Below are positions 21,320 to 29,341 of a DNA stretch of 47,196 bases, piece after piece (position 1 is the first letter of the stretch; every line of letters starts with the position of its first letter). This DNA is from Oscillospiraceae bacterium (lineage in GTDB: Bacteria > Bacillota_A > Clostridia > Oscillospirales > Oscillospiraceae), in the NCBI GenBank assembly GCA_902786615.1, contig CADADE010000016.1, positions 1 to 47,196 on the forward strand, read 5' to 3'. A program made the translations under genes and the position numbers. The notes beneath the pieces were generated by a model. The model made no database searches. It was not told the DNA's origin and saw nothing but the letters and a program-made list of their open reading frames with translations.

Positions 21320-21334
21320 CGGACAGTTTGTCCG
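21320..21334. promoter_or_regulatory. 15-bp dyad in the binding-protein leader
   Basis: CGGACA-GTT-TGTCCG is a perfect inverted repeat 22-36 bases upstream of the binding-protein start codon, within its predicted 5' leader. It could be an operator or a small mRNA hairpin affecting the ribosome site. Confidence 0.35.
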
Positions 21335-21430
21335 ATTTTCATAATTCTGTGCAAAAGCGACAAAAATGGAAACAGCCCTGCACATTGTAGGTTCATGATA
21401 TCATGCTTATCTCAGTCGTTGCCTCTATAT

Positions 21431-21467
21431 TCGATTATTAAATCGTCACTTTCGATTGTTAATAAAG
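21431..21467. promoter_or_regulatory. Tandem AraC-type boxes upstream of the transporter operon
   Basis: TCGATTATTAA (21431-21441) and TCGATTGTTAA (21452-21462) are direct repeats offset by exactly 21 bp, two helical turns. That is the arrangement used by dimeric AraC-family activators. A candidate -10 on the minus strand (TACAAT, 21384-21389) has no recognisable -35, consistent with activator dependence. The GTTAATAAA core recurs upstream of the divergent promoter near 22516. Confidence 0.5.
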
Positions 21468-21538
21468 CGCCCTTTGTCATGCTCAACAAAAGGTGCTTGT
21501 GCAAATTGTGCATGGTGACAAAAGCGTTCCCGCGGCGC

Positions 21539-22474
21539 TCAGCGCGCCTCCCAGCCGCGCAGGAGCGTGATGCTGTAATCCCGCAGACGGCTGCCTTGCC
21601 TTTCGCGCTGCAGCTTCCACTGATAGGGCGTTGTCCCCAGAAATTTTTTGAAATTGCGGGTGAAGGCGGACACCGAGGAAAACCCGCACTCCGCCGCCAC
21701 GAGATCCATGGGGCAGTCTCGCTGATCCATCATGCGGCAGGCCGCCCGCGCCCGGACGGAGTTGAGATAGTCGATGGGCGACATGCTCACATATTCCCGG
21801 AAAACGCGGCGAAAATGCGGCTCGCTCAGGCCGCATTCCCTGGCCAGATCCGCAGCCCGGATATCGCTGGGGTAGTGCTCCTGAATATACCGGAGCGCAG
21901 GCTGGATTTGCGGCAGGTTGACGTCCTTCTGCTCGCTCTCGCCGGCAAAGCCCTCGTTTACCCGCAGCAGCCGCATCAGGAAGACCCCGACCAGATCCCG
22001 CACGACATCGCGGTAATAAGGCTCCTGCTCCTGCATCTCCCGGATGATTTCGCAGGCCGCCGCGGTAAGCGGCGCGCCCTCCACGGGATCCAGCAGCAGC
22101 GCCCGCTGGTTGAGCAGGGCCAGCGTTTCCTCCTGGAGCTTTGCGCTGTTGGGATAGAGTTCCCGGAGCAGCTGCGCCGGGTCGAGATAGAGGTACTCCC
22201 AGAAATCCGCCTGCTCACTGCGCGTGTGATGGGGGCAGTTCGCCGGAATGACGGAGAGCATCCCGCCGCCATAGGGACAATCCCTGCCGCCGAGAGTCAG
22301 CACGCCGCGCCCCTCATGGCAGATGCCGATTTCCATCAGATTGTGAAAATGGAGATGCGCCGTATCGTGCCCGTAGACCCGCCGCCAGGAATCTCCCAGC
22401 AGGGCCAGCACATATTCGTTCTGCGGGATCTCGTAAAAACGAAATTCCAGCTTCTCCCGTTTGTTTCGTCCCAT
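21539..22474 (-). CDS. AraC-family transcriptional regulator
   Basis: 311 residues. The N-terminal half is a cupin-like sensor region (for example HLHFHNLMEIGICHEGRGVLTLGGRD). The C-terminal ~100 residues hold two helix-turn-helix motifs: IRAADLARECGLSEPHFRRVFREYVSMSP and PMDLVAAECGFSSVSAFTRNFKKFLGTTPYQW. It sits between the transporter operon and the divergent enzyme genes, so it most likely senses an imported galacto-oligosaccharide and switches on both. A GGGGGAG site precedes the ATG. Confidence 0.93.
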   Translation of the reverse strand: MGRNKREKLEFRFYEIPQNEYVLALLGDSWRRVYGHDTAHLHFHNLMEIGICHEGRGVLTLGGRDCPYGGGMLSVIPANCPHHTRSEQADFWEYLYLDPAQLLRELYPNSAKLQEETLALLNQRALLLDPVEGAPLTAAACEIIREMQEQEPYYRDVVRDLVGVFLMRLLRVNEGFAGESEQKDVNLPQIQPALRYIQEHYPSDIRAADLARECGLSEPHFRRVFREYVSMSPIDYLNSVRARAACRMMDQRDCPMDLVAAECGFSSVSAFTRNFKKFLGTTPYQWKLQRERQGSRLRDYSITLLRGWEAR

Positions 22475-22495
22475 CTGTTCTCCCCCACGGAATGA

Positions 22496-22555
22496 TCGAA
22501 AATAAACGTTTTATGGTTAATAAAAGAGTTATCTTTGCAGCGCGGCGCTTATAAT
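22496..22555 (+). promoter_or_regulatory. Activator-type promoter of the galactan enzyme genes
   Basis: A perfect TATAAT (22550-22555) lacks a matching -35 (AGTTAT at 17 bp). Directly upstream lie GGTTAATAAAAG (22515-22526) and TCGAAAATAAA (22496-22506), which match the boxes at 21431-21467 in their GTTAATAAA and TCGA parts. This suits activation by the adjacent AraC protein. Confidence 0.5.
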
Positions 22556-22645
22556 AAACACAGATATGGAAATGAAAGCGCCGCCGCGCGCCTTTATTGT
22601 ATCGGATCACACGTTCATTTGTCAATCATTGTGAGGTATGCAGCA

Positions 22646-24487
22646 ATGGAGCAGTTTATTGTCAACATCATTCATCGCCCGGAGATGGTGCCGGAGTATG
22701 CCGAAAAGGTCACCGGTCAGGGCAAGGCGGAGGATCTGGGCCGCAAGGGACTTTTGACGGAGAGCCTGGATATCTTCCGCACCCAGCAGGAGTGCGCCCA
22801 CAAGAACGGCCTGAAAACCACGATCCAGATGACCTACGCCAGCCTTTTCGTGGATGAGGCCGTGGAGCTTGCAAAGGAGCACCACCGCATCTATGGCGAC
22901 GAGATCGCCCTGAGCCTGCTGGGGCTGCCGTGCGAGCAGTTCCGCGAAAAGTACAAGACCAAGGATTTCTGCATCTGGATGTTCTCGCTGGAGGACAAGA
23001 AGGCCATCGTGCGGGACGTGTTCGGCAAGTTCCGTGAGCGCTTCGGCTTCTACCCGCAGTCCACGGGTTCTTATTATATGGACGCCGATCTTATCAACTT
23101 CATCAAGGCGGAGTACCCCGAGGTCAAGTGCGCCGTCGCCACCTGCTGGGAGGAGGGGCCCAAGGCTTACCACACCTGCAACAACTCCTGGTACACCTTC
23201 ATGGACGGCGGACCCTGGGCGCCCTGGATCCCGTCGAAGGCCAACACCCACGCTCCGGCTGCGAATGCGGAGGAGGACAGCGGCATTGTGGCCATCCCGC
23301 ACCTGAGCCGGGATCTGCTGGCCTGCTATGACGGCAACGGCTCCAACTTCGGCACCCACCCGCAGAACGTCCTGCGCGGCATGATCTACGACACGAAAAC
23401 CTGGGAGTATCCGTATCTCTATAATCTCATCGACCAGTACCGCTCCCTCGCCCGCTACAACAACGGTTACGCCTATAACATGATGTTCGTCGGTCCCGGC
23501 TGGATGAACAAGATGGGCCGCTGGGAGCAGCCCTATGAGCTGCTGCTCAAATCCTATGAGGACGGCTGCGCCTACTACGGGAAGCTCAAAAAGGAGGGTA
23601 AACTGATCGACATGACCATGTCGGAGTTTGCCGATTATTACCGGGAGAAGAAGCACTACACCGAGCCGGAATGCGCGCTCTGGCAGGACATCCTCTACGG
23701 CAGCAAAAAGCAGCTCTTCTGGTACTGCGACCCCTATATGCGCGCCTGCGTCAACATGGACCAGGGCGGCGCGATCGTGGATCTGCGGCCTTATGCGGCA
23801 AAGCTCGAGTGGCCCGTCGGCATCGGCACGCCGCATATCCAGGACGCAAGCTACCCCTTCCTGATCCAGGAGAAGTACCGCGCCGGCTACTTCACCCACT
23901 ACGCCGGGGAGGGGACCGTGCGCAGCGCCAAGCTCTGCCGCGGCAAGGAGGAGGTCGATCTCTGCCTCTGCCGCACCAAGGCGCACTTTAAGCAGGAGGG
24001 GCGGGAGCGCGTCCTCAGTCTTGACCCGGTGGAGGTCGTGTTTGAGGATGGGCTCACAGTCAAGGTGCAGACCGTCATCCGCTTCCCCGAGGGCACGGGC
24101 GAGATCCGCATCGACCGGCGCGTGCTGGAGATAAGCGATCCCAGCCAGGAGGTCACCATCCGCGAGTATATGGTGGGCTGCTACGGCACCACCGAATACA
24201 CCGAGGACATGTCCAGCCTCACCCTCGGCGTGGACGCCGGGGACGAGAGCTGCCGAATCCCCTATGAATACAAATGCCACGAGGCGTCGCGCCCCGGCGC
24301 TGAACGCGTATGGTGCAAGCTGCCGCCCGTGAAAACCGAGGTCAGCATGCGCTGCGAGGGTCGGGACAGCGCGGGCTTTGTCCGCGAGGGCTACGCCTTC
24401 AGCCCCATGTTTACCCTCGGCTATGAAGGAACACTCAAAGACAAGGAGGTTTTCAGCACATGGCTCAGGCTGGAAAGGGCAGACTGA
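22646..24487 (+). CDS. Uncharacterised protein, possible glycoside hydrolase/deacetylase-like barrel
   Basis: 613 residues from ATG 22646, with GTGAGGT 10 bases upstream; the open frame extends further back but without a ribosome site. No signal peptide. The first ~330 residues resemble the (beta/alpha) barrel of polysaccharide-deacetylase/GH57-like proteins (KTTIQMTYASLFVDEAVELA, FRERFGFYPQSTGSYYMDADLINF, followed by a Trp/Tyr-rich region with GPWAPWIPSK and GIVAIPHLSRDL). The C-terminal ~230 residues look like beta-sandwich (EVDLCLCRTKAH, LTVKVQTVIRFPEGTGEIRIDRRV). I cannot name the family. It is first in a three-gene run with a zinc-ribbon protein (28-base overlap) and a GH53 galactanase, and divergent from the AraC gene, so a cytoplasmic step in galactan use is the best guess. 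Confidence 0.7.
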   Translation: MEQFIVNIIHRPEMVPEYAEKVTGQGKAEDLGRKGLLTESLDIFRTQQECAHKNGLKTTIQMTYASLFVDEAVELAKEHHRIYGDEIALSLLGLPCEQFREKYKTKDFCIWMFSLEDKKAIVRDVFGKFRERFGFYPQSTGSYYMDADLINFIKAEYPEVKCAVATCWEEGPKAYHTCNNSWYTFMDGGPWAPWIPSKANTHAPAANAEEDSGIVAIPHLSRDLLACYDGNGSNFGTHPQNVLRGMIYDTKTWEYPYLYNLIDQYRSLARYNNGYAYNMMFVGPGWMNKMGRWEQPYELLLKSYEDGCAYYGKLKKEGKLIDMTMSEFADYYREKKHYTEPECALWQDILYGSKKQLFWYCDPYMRACVNMDQGGAIVDLRPYAAKLEWPVGIGTPHIQDASYPFLIQEKYRAGYFTHYAGEGTVRSAKLCRGKEEVDLCLCRTKAHFKQEGRERVLSLDPVEVVFEDGLTVKVQTVIRFPEGTGEIRIDRRVLEISDPSQEVTIREYMVGCYGTTEYTEDMSSLTLGVDAGDESCRIPYEYKCHEASRPGAERVWCKLPPVKTEVSMRCEGRDSAGFVREGYAFSPMFTLGYEGTLKDKEVFSTWLRLERAD

Positions 24488-24684
24488 ATTACCGCTGCCC
24501 GTCCTGCTTTATGCGGGACATCGACATGGATATGTTTTTTGACCGGGAGCGCGGGGAATACTACTGCCTGCGCTGCCAGTTCACGGGAAACGAAGAAAAG
24601 GTGCTGGAAATGAACGAGCTGGCCCGCTTCCGCTACGGGGCCATGCACGAGCGGATCACCGTCTTCGCGGACGACGCGCCATGA
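24460..24684 (+). CDS. Small zinc-ribbon protein
   Basis: 74 residues. Two pairs of cysteines, CPSC near residue 13 and CLRC near residue 36, make a classic zinc ribbon in the first half. The second half is a charged, helical tail. It has a strong AAGGAGG site inside the end of the upstream gene and overlaps that gene by 28 bases; its stop overlaps the next ATG (ATGA). Placement between two carbohydrate enzymes makes a partner or regulatory subunit plausible, but nothing in the sequence fixes the function. Confidence 0.75.
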   Translation: MAQAGKGRLNYRCPSCFMRDIDMDMFFDRERGEYYCLRCQFTGNEEKVLEMNELARFRYGAMHERITVFADDAP

Positions 24685-25790
24685 GCGCCTTTATCAAGGG
24701 GGCTGATCTCTCCTGCCTCCTGGAGACGGAGGAGCGCGGCGGCCGCTTCTACGACCCGGATGGGCGGGAGGGCGACGCGCTCGGTATCCTGGCCCGTCAG
24801 GGCGTGAACCTGATCCGCCTGCGGCTCTGGAACGATCCCTACAGCCCCGCAGGGGAGCCCTACGGCGGCGGCACTTGCGACCTTGAACGGGTGTGCGCGC
24901 TCGCAAGGCGCGTAAAGGAGCGGGGACTGAGGTGGCAGCTCGTGCTTCACTACAGCGACTTCTGGGCAGACCCCGGCAAGCAGCACCCGCCGAAGGCGTG
25001 GCGCGGCCTTACGCGCCCGGAATTGGAGCGGGCGGTATATGACTTTACCGCCGAAACACTCCGGACGCTCAAGGACAGCGGCCTTGCGCCGGAACAGGTA
25101 TCGGTGGGAAACGAGGTCACAAACGGACTGCTCTGGCCAGACGGCAAGGCGCCCGCCTGGGATCGGATCGCCTCATACATCAGCGCGGGCATCCGGGCCG
25201 TGCGCGACACGCTGCCCGACGCCGGGACGCTGATCCATCTGGACAACGGCGGCGACGCGGCGCTTTCCCGGAACTGGTTTGATCGCTATGAGGAGAACCG
25301 GGGAGAGGCCTTCGACTGGATCGGCCTGAGCTATTATCCCTTCTGGAGCGGGAGCATGGCGGGGCTGGAGGAAAACCTCCGGGCGCTGGCCTTGCGCTTT
25401 CATAAGCCCCTGCTCATCACAGAGACCGCCATGGGCCACACGCTCGCGGATTATGCAGATTTGGAAAAGCTGGACGGAAAAGCGCGCAGGGGCTCGGCCC
25501 TGACGGCGGCGCTCGCGGAGACGATTCCCTGGCCTGTGAGCCCCGAGGGGCAGCGCCGCTTCCTCCTTGATCTTGCCGCGCTGATCCGCCGCACACCGGA
25601 AAAGCTCGGGGCGGGCTTCGTCTGGTGGGAACCCGCCTGGCTCCCCGTGCCGGGCAGCACCTGGGCGACGGAGGCCGCCCTGGACTATCTCGGCGACCCC
25701 GGCCCCGTCGGCAACGAGTGGGCAAACCTGACCCTCTTTGACCATCAGGGCCGCGCCCTGCCGGCAGTAAGCTGTCTGAAAACTTTATAA
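24681..25790 (+). CDS. GH53 endo-beta-1,4-galactanase, cytoplasmic form
   Basis: 369 residues, the size of a single GH53 domain. GH53 enzymes cut beta-1,4-galactan side chains of pectin. Motifs: FIKGADLSCLLE at the N-terminus, GVNLIRLRLWNDP, HYSDFWADPGKQ, the acid/base Glu145 in SVGNEVTNGLLWP, and the nucleophile Glu248 in LLITETAMG. Most GH53 enzymes are secreted; this one has no signal peptide, so it should act on oligomers after uptake, followed by the GH2 enzyme. Its ATG overlaps the preceding stop (ATGA) and has no strong ribosome site, indicating translational coupling. Confidence 0.92.
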   Translation: MSAFIKGADLSCLLETEERGGRFYDPDGREGDALGILARQGVNLIRLRLWNDPYSPAGEPYGGGTCDLERVCALARRVKERGLRWQLVLHYSDFWADPGKQHPPKAWRGLTRPELERAVYDFTAETLRTLKDSGLAPEQVSVGNEVTNGLLWPDGKAPAWDRIASYISAGIRAVRDTLPDAGTLIHLDNGGDAALSRNWFDRYEENRGEAFDWIGLSYYPFWSGSMAGLEENLRALALRFHKPLLITETAMGHTLADYADLEKLDGKARRGSALTAALAETIPWPVSPEGQRRFLLDLAALIRRTPEKLGAGFVWWEPAWLPVPGSTWATEAALDYLGDPGPVGNEWANLTLFDHQGRALPAVSCLKTL

Positions 25791-25795
25791 AAATG

Positions 25796-25829
25796 GGAGT
25801 GCAGCAAACAACGCTGCACTCCACTTTTT
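25796..25829. terminator. Bidirectional terminator after the GH53 gene
   Basis: GGAGTGCAGC (25796-25805) pairs with GCTGCACTCC (25813-25822), followed by ACTTTTT on the plus strand. On the minus strand it is followed by CATTTTT. It closes both the galactan enzyme run and the minus-strand msrA operon. Confidence 0.9.
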
Positions 25830-26724
25830 AAAACAGATCAAGCGAGCTGTCCAGGTAGATTTCCTCCCGGACCTTCAACTGGTACTCCGGCTTCGTCAGG
25901 TAATACAGCAGAAATTCCAGGACGACGGCGCTGCCCAGGCTCCGCCCCTCAAGCTTAAACTGGGAAAAGCCGTTCGGCAGCCAGCGCTTCTGAATGTCGT
26001 CAATGCCGATGAAGCCGGGATTCTTCATCGCCTCGGAGAAGCGGTAGCCCCGCGCGGCGTCGGGGGAGACGCAGATATGATCCGCGCAGTCCTCGCCAAG
26101 GCTTTTGCGGCTGACGTTTTCATAGCAGGCTTTTCTCTCGGGGCAGGCAAACCAGCAGCATTCGTTGCACAAAAGCTCCACCTTCCGCTTCTGCGCCTCG
26201 GGCAGGGCGTTGAGCTGCGCAAACTCCCGGTTCAGCCGGAAGTCCGGCACCACATAGCGAAACGCCGGGCGGCGGAGCTCTGCCTCCAAAGCCTGAAATT
26301 CCGTCAGCACCTTCGTCGTCGAGGAGACAAAATACAGGCCGGGGCAGCGCTCTTGCAGATAGTTGAGCAGCAGATCCGACGTGAGGATCACGCCGCTCTC
26401 CGCAGGCCCGTTCTTTTCAAACAGCGCGCAGAGGGCGTTGCACCTTCTGTCCGCAAGGTGCTCCTCGCGGAGCAGGGAATTGCTGAACGTAAGGCGCGCG
26501 GAGATCGCAAACTCGCGCGTAAGCGCCGCCGCGTCCTCCGCGCGGGCCTGCCCGAAGCCGACGCGGCCCCCGCCCCACAGACAGTCAGCGGGCGCGCCGT
26601 AGATGGACCCGATGTCGCACCAGTCGTAGAAATACTCCCGATGCCCGTAGAAAAGCGGCAGAAAAACGCGGTACAGCTCAAGAAACTCGAACAGCCCCGG
26701 AAGGTGATAGCAGGCTTTCTTCAC
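25828..26724 (-). CDS. U32-peptidase-like Cys-rich protein
   Basis: 298 residues. Several features fit the U32/UbiU-UbiV-like barrel family: a strand pattern with GVILTSDLLLNYLQERCPGLYFVSSTTKVL, PDFRLNREF, a cysteine cluster LCNECCWFACPERKACY (possible iron-sulphur or zinc site) and near the end FSQFKLEGRSLG, close to the hallmark KIEGR. U32 relatives act in RNA or quinone hydroxylation rather than proteolysis, so the substrate is unknown. The start overlaps the stop of the upstream amidohydrolase by 4 bases, so it is co-translated with it. Confidence 0.65.
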   Translation of the reverse strand: MKKACYHLPGLFEFLELYRVFLPLFYGHREYFYDWCDIGSIYGAPADCLWGGGRVGFGQARAEDAAALTREFAISARLTFSNSLLREEHLADRRCNALCALFEKNGPAESGVILTSDLLLNYLQERCPGLYFVSSTTKVLTEFQALEAELRRPAFRYVVPDFRLNREFAQLNALPEAQKRKVELLCNECCWFACPERKACYENVSRKSLGEDCADHICVSPDAARGYRFSEAMKNPGFIGIDDIQKRWLPNGFSQFKLEGRSLGSAVVLEFLLYYLTKPEYQLKVREEIYLDSSLDLF

Positions 26725-28298
26725 TTTTTCAGCACAAGCTCGCCCGCCCGCGCGCTGAGGTAGGCACCGTCCTTCATGACGGGCTGCCCGTTGACAAAGA
26801 CGTGCACGATGCCGGTCGGGCGGCGGTCGGGCTTCGTCTCGTCCACGCGCATCGCGTCAAGATCCAGCACCGTCACGTCCGCCTTGTATCCGGGCCTCAG
26901 ATAGCCGCGCTGCGGGATCTCATAGCGGTCCGCCGTCGCGCCGCTCATCTTGCGCACGATCTTCTCCGTCGGGATGCCGTAGCGTCTGGCGAGCAGGAAA
27001 AACTGCGGGAAGGTCTGGAAGGCCGCAATGTTCTGTAAGCCCTTGTCCACCACCCAGGCGTCCGTCATGAAGACGGAAAGCTCGTCCTCCATCAGACGGT
27101 GCACAATTTCGTCGTTATAGTACTTGCCGAGATAGATGCTGCCCGCGCGCTTGGAAAGCTCCACCAGCTTGAGATACATGTCGAGACAGGAAAGCCCCTC
27201 CTCCTTCGCGCACTGGGGGATGGTTTTGCCCTCATACTCGGGGTGCTCGTCGGAGATGTAGGCCACCACCATGTCGTCCCAGTCGATGCCGAGCACCTTG
27301 CGGTACATGAGGATCGTGAGCTGGAGCTTGAAGCGGTTGACGGGCTTCCTGGCCTCCTCCGGCGTGAGCCGGGCGTACCACTCGGGGAACACCACCGTGA
27401 TGACCGAGGCGCCGTAGTGGAACGCGTAGTTATCGAAGGCAATGGGGTTGCCCGCGGCCCTCTCTCTGTGGAAGACGGCAAGCATCTTATCCAGCAGCTT
27501 CCAGCTCCGCTGGCCGGTAAAGATCAGGTGGCTGTACACGAGCTTGCAGCCGGACTTTTTCATGATCTCCACCGCCTCGTCCAGACCCATTTCGAGGTGC
27601 GACTTTTTGGTCAGCAGGGGATAGTCCGCGCTCACGATGGAGCAGGCGCGCGGATGCACGGTCACAATGCCGCCGTATTTGGCAATTTCCTTTGCGAAGG
27701 CGAGGATCTCGTCCTGCCTCGCGTAGCGGTCCGGCTCGTACATGAAGCCGAAGGAGCCGCCGAACGCGCCGCCCTCCATGGCCTCGCGCACATGGGAGAG
27801 CTCCTGCTCGATCTGCGCCGGGGTGAGGGGCGCGGGATCGTAGCCCGCAATGCCCGCGCGGACGGAGCCCTGCCCGATGAGCGGGACGAGGTTCACATAG
27901 AGCCTGCCCGTGGCGCGCTTTTTGAATTCGGCAAAGCTGCACGGGGCGAGCGCGTCGAACAGGCCTCCGCCGATCTTGTCCCGGTACGGGGTGCCGGGAT
28001 CGACGCCGAAGGGGGAAAAGCTGCAGTTGCCGGTGACCTGCGTCGTGATGCCCTGCTCGATAAAGGGCCTGTAGTATTTCTCGGCGTCCTCCCGGTCATA
28101 GAAGAAATCGTTGTGCGAGTGCGCGTCAATGAGCCCCGGACAGACCGCAAGGCCCTGCGCGTCAATCACCGTAGCGGCCTCGGCGCTGATGTTTTTCCCG
28201 ACCTCCAGGATCGTATCGCCCTCAAAAAGCACGTCGCCGACATAGGGCGCGGCGCCGCTGCCATCATAAATCGTTCCGTTTTTCAGCAGTGTTTTCAT
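26721..28298 (-). CDS. N-acyl-D-amino-acid deacylase-like amidohydrolase
   Basis: 525 residues from ATG 28298 (AGGAG upstream); an upstream in-frame start lacks a site. The metal-dependent hydrolase fold starts with LLKNGTIYDGSGAAPYVGDVLFEGD; the HSHND metal motif lies in CPGLIDAHSHNDFF, and GITTQVTGNCSFSPFG is characteristic of D-aminoacylases. Later motifs: TVHPRA, KLVYSHL, DAWVVDKG and RGYLRPGYKADVTVLD. The family removes acyl groups from N-acyl-D-amino acids or related dipeptides in the cytoplasm. It is linked by a 4-base overlap to the U32-like gene, suggesting a shared pathway. Confidence 0.88.
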   Translation of the reverse strand: MKTLLKNGTIYDGSGAAPYVGDVLFEGDTILEVGKNISAEAATVIDAQGLAVCPGLIDAHSHNDFFYDREDAEKYYRPFIEQGITTQVTGNCSFSPFGVDPGTPYRDKIGGGLFDALAPCSFAEFKKRATGRLYVNLVPLIGQGSVRAGIAGYDPAPLTPAQIEQELSHVREAMEGGAFGGSFGFMYEPDRYARQDEILAFAKEIAKYGGIVTVHPRACSIVSADYPLLTKKSHLEMGLDEAVEIMKKSGCKLVYSHLIFTGQRSWKLLDKMLAVFHRERAAGNPIAFDNYAFHYGASVITVVFPEWYARLTPEEARKPVNRFKLQLTILMYRKVLGIDWDDMVVAYISDEHPEYEGKTIPQCAKEEGLSCLDMYLKLVELSKRAGSIYLGKYYNDEIVHRLMEDELSVFMTDAWVVDKGLQNIAAFQTFPQFFLLARRYGIPTEKIVRKMSGATADRYEIPQRGYLRPGYKADVTVLDLDAMRVDETKPDRRPTGIVHVFVNGQPVMKDGAYLSARAGELVLKK

Positions 28299-28336
28299 TG
28301 TGCTGCTCCTTCCTCGTTTCAAATATGCCGGGAAAC

Positions 28337-28663
28337 TCAGCGGCCGCACCAGGCGGCAATGCGCCCCAGCAGCTCCAGATCGACCTTGCCGTAGGGCATA
28401 CGGATCGCGCCCTTGCTGTGCTTATAGCCCTTTTCGTCCAGCTCCGGCAGAAAGGCCTCCACCGCCTCCGGCCCGGGATAGACGCCGACGTGATGCTTCT
28501 GCGCGGCAAAGTGGATCAGATTGTGCCCGCGCCACCAGGTCGGCATCTGCCAGCTCATGCGCTCCTCCGCCTCTCCGACGCGGGCGCGGATCGTGTCGCG
28601 CACGGCCCGCAGCTCCGGCTGTATGGCCTTATCCTGTGCGAGAATGTAGTCGTCAATCGTCAT
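28337..28663 (-). CDS. DUF1801 (YdhG-like) small protein
   Basis: 108 residues. The pattern MTIDDYILAQDKAIQPELRAVRDTIRA, then SWQMPTWWRGHNLIHFAAQKHHVGVYPGP and KGAIRMPYGKVDLELLGRIA, matches the DUF1801/YdhG fold, for which an iron-chaperone-like role was proposed in Bacillus. GGAGGCGGAGAC precedes the ATG. It lies 14 bases after msrA and 38 bases before the amidohydrolase gene in one operon. Confidence 0.85.
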   Translation of the reverse strand: MTIDDYILAQDKAIQPELRAVRDTIRARVGEAEERMSWQMPTWWRGHNLIHFAAQKHHVGVYPGPEAVEAFLPELDEKGYKHSKGAIRMPYGKVDLELLGRIAAWCGR

Positions 28664-28677
28664 GTCTCCGCCTCCTG

Positions 28678-29163
28678 CTATCCGAGGCTGAAAAAGCTGC
28701 GCGGGATGTGGCAGTAACCGCCCGGGTTCTTGTCCAGATATTTCTGATGGTATTCCTCGGCGGGGAAAAAGTTACGGAGCGGCTCCAGCTCAACGGCGAG
28801 CCTGGCCCCGGCCTTTTTCTCCTCGGCCTGCCAGACGGCGTCGATCTCCGGGCGCTGGCTCTCGTCGGTGTAGTAAATGCCGGTGCGGTACTGGACGCCC
28901 TGATCGCCGCCCTGGCGGTTCACGGAGAGCGGGTCAATGACCATAAAGTAGTATTCCAGCAGCCGCGTCAGCGTGAGGCGCGCGGGATCATAGTCGACGC
29001 GCACGGTCTCGGCGTGGCCGCTGCTGCGGCAGACCTCCTCATAGCTCGGCGCGCGGTCCGGGCCATTGGCGTAGCCCACCTCGGTGTTCAGAACGCCGTC
29101 AAACTGATCCAGAAACTTCTGCATGCCCCAAAAGCAGCCTCCGGCCAGATAAATCGTCTTCAT
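28678..29163 (-). CDS. msrA: Peptide methionine sulfoxide reductase A
   Basis: 161 residues from ATG 29163, preceded by GTGAGGAC. It repairs oxidised methionine (S-sulfoxide) using its catalytic Cys in GGCFWGMQ. Other motifs: GYANGPDRAPSYEEVCRSSGHAETVRVDYDP and EYHQKYLDKNPGGYCHI. The open frame extends 52 codons upstream, but that part covers the promoter and has no family similarity, so it is excluded. First gene of a four-gene operon. Confidence 0.95.
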   Translation of the reverse strand: MKTIYLAGGCFWGMQKFLDQFDGVLNTEVGYANGPDRAPSYEEVCRSSGHAETVRVDYDPARLTLTRLLEYYFMVIDPLSVNRQGGDQGVQYRTGIYYTDESQRPEIDAVWQAEEKKAGARLAVELEPLRNFFPAEEYHQKYLDKNPGGYCHIPRSFFSLG

Positions 29164-29213
29164 GTCCTCACTCTTCTCGTACTCATTTTCATTGCTTGGG
29201 TTTGTTTTGCAGA

Positions 29214-29242
29214 ATTCTACCGCTGTTTCGCGCGCTTTGCAA
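29214..29242 (-). promoter_or_regulatory. Promoter of the msrA operon
   Basis: Minus-strand TTGCAA (29237-29242), 17-base spacer, TAGAAT (29214-29219), about 50 bases before the msrA ATG. Confidence 0.7.
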
Positions 29243-29272
29243 TCTTTTTTTACGCCGGGTGCGAAGAACAGC

Positions 29273-29320
29273 TTGACAAGTGACCTCTCGATCACTATAA
29301 TAAGTGAACGATAGGTCACT
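29273..29320 (+). promoter_or_regulatory. Consensus promoter with double operator (copy 1)
   Basis: TTGACA (29273-29278), 17-base spacer, TATAAT (29296-29301): a perfect sigma-A promoter. Two 18-bp boxes overlap it: AGTGACCTCTCGATCACT (29279-29296) and AGTGAACGATAGGTCACT (29303-29320), starting 24 bp apart. Each is itself palindromic. An almost identical arrangement stands at 38806-38853. The symmetry and position between -35 and +20 suggest a repressor of TetR type; no such gene is in the window. Confidence 0.8.
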
Positions 29321-29341
29321 TATTATATGGAGGATGGGACA

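Noticed and set aside
22622..24280. 552-codon minus-strand open frame opposite the unknown 613-residue gene
   Set aside because: Considered because the plus-strand protein is also unrecognised. The plus strand has the ribosome site, natural amino-acid composition and overlaps with downstream genes, so the minus frame is the shadow.
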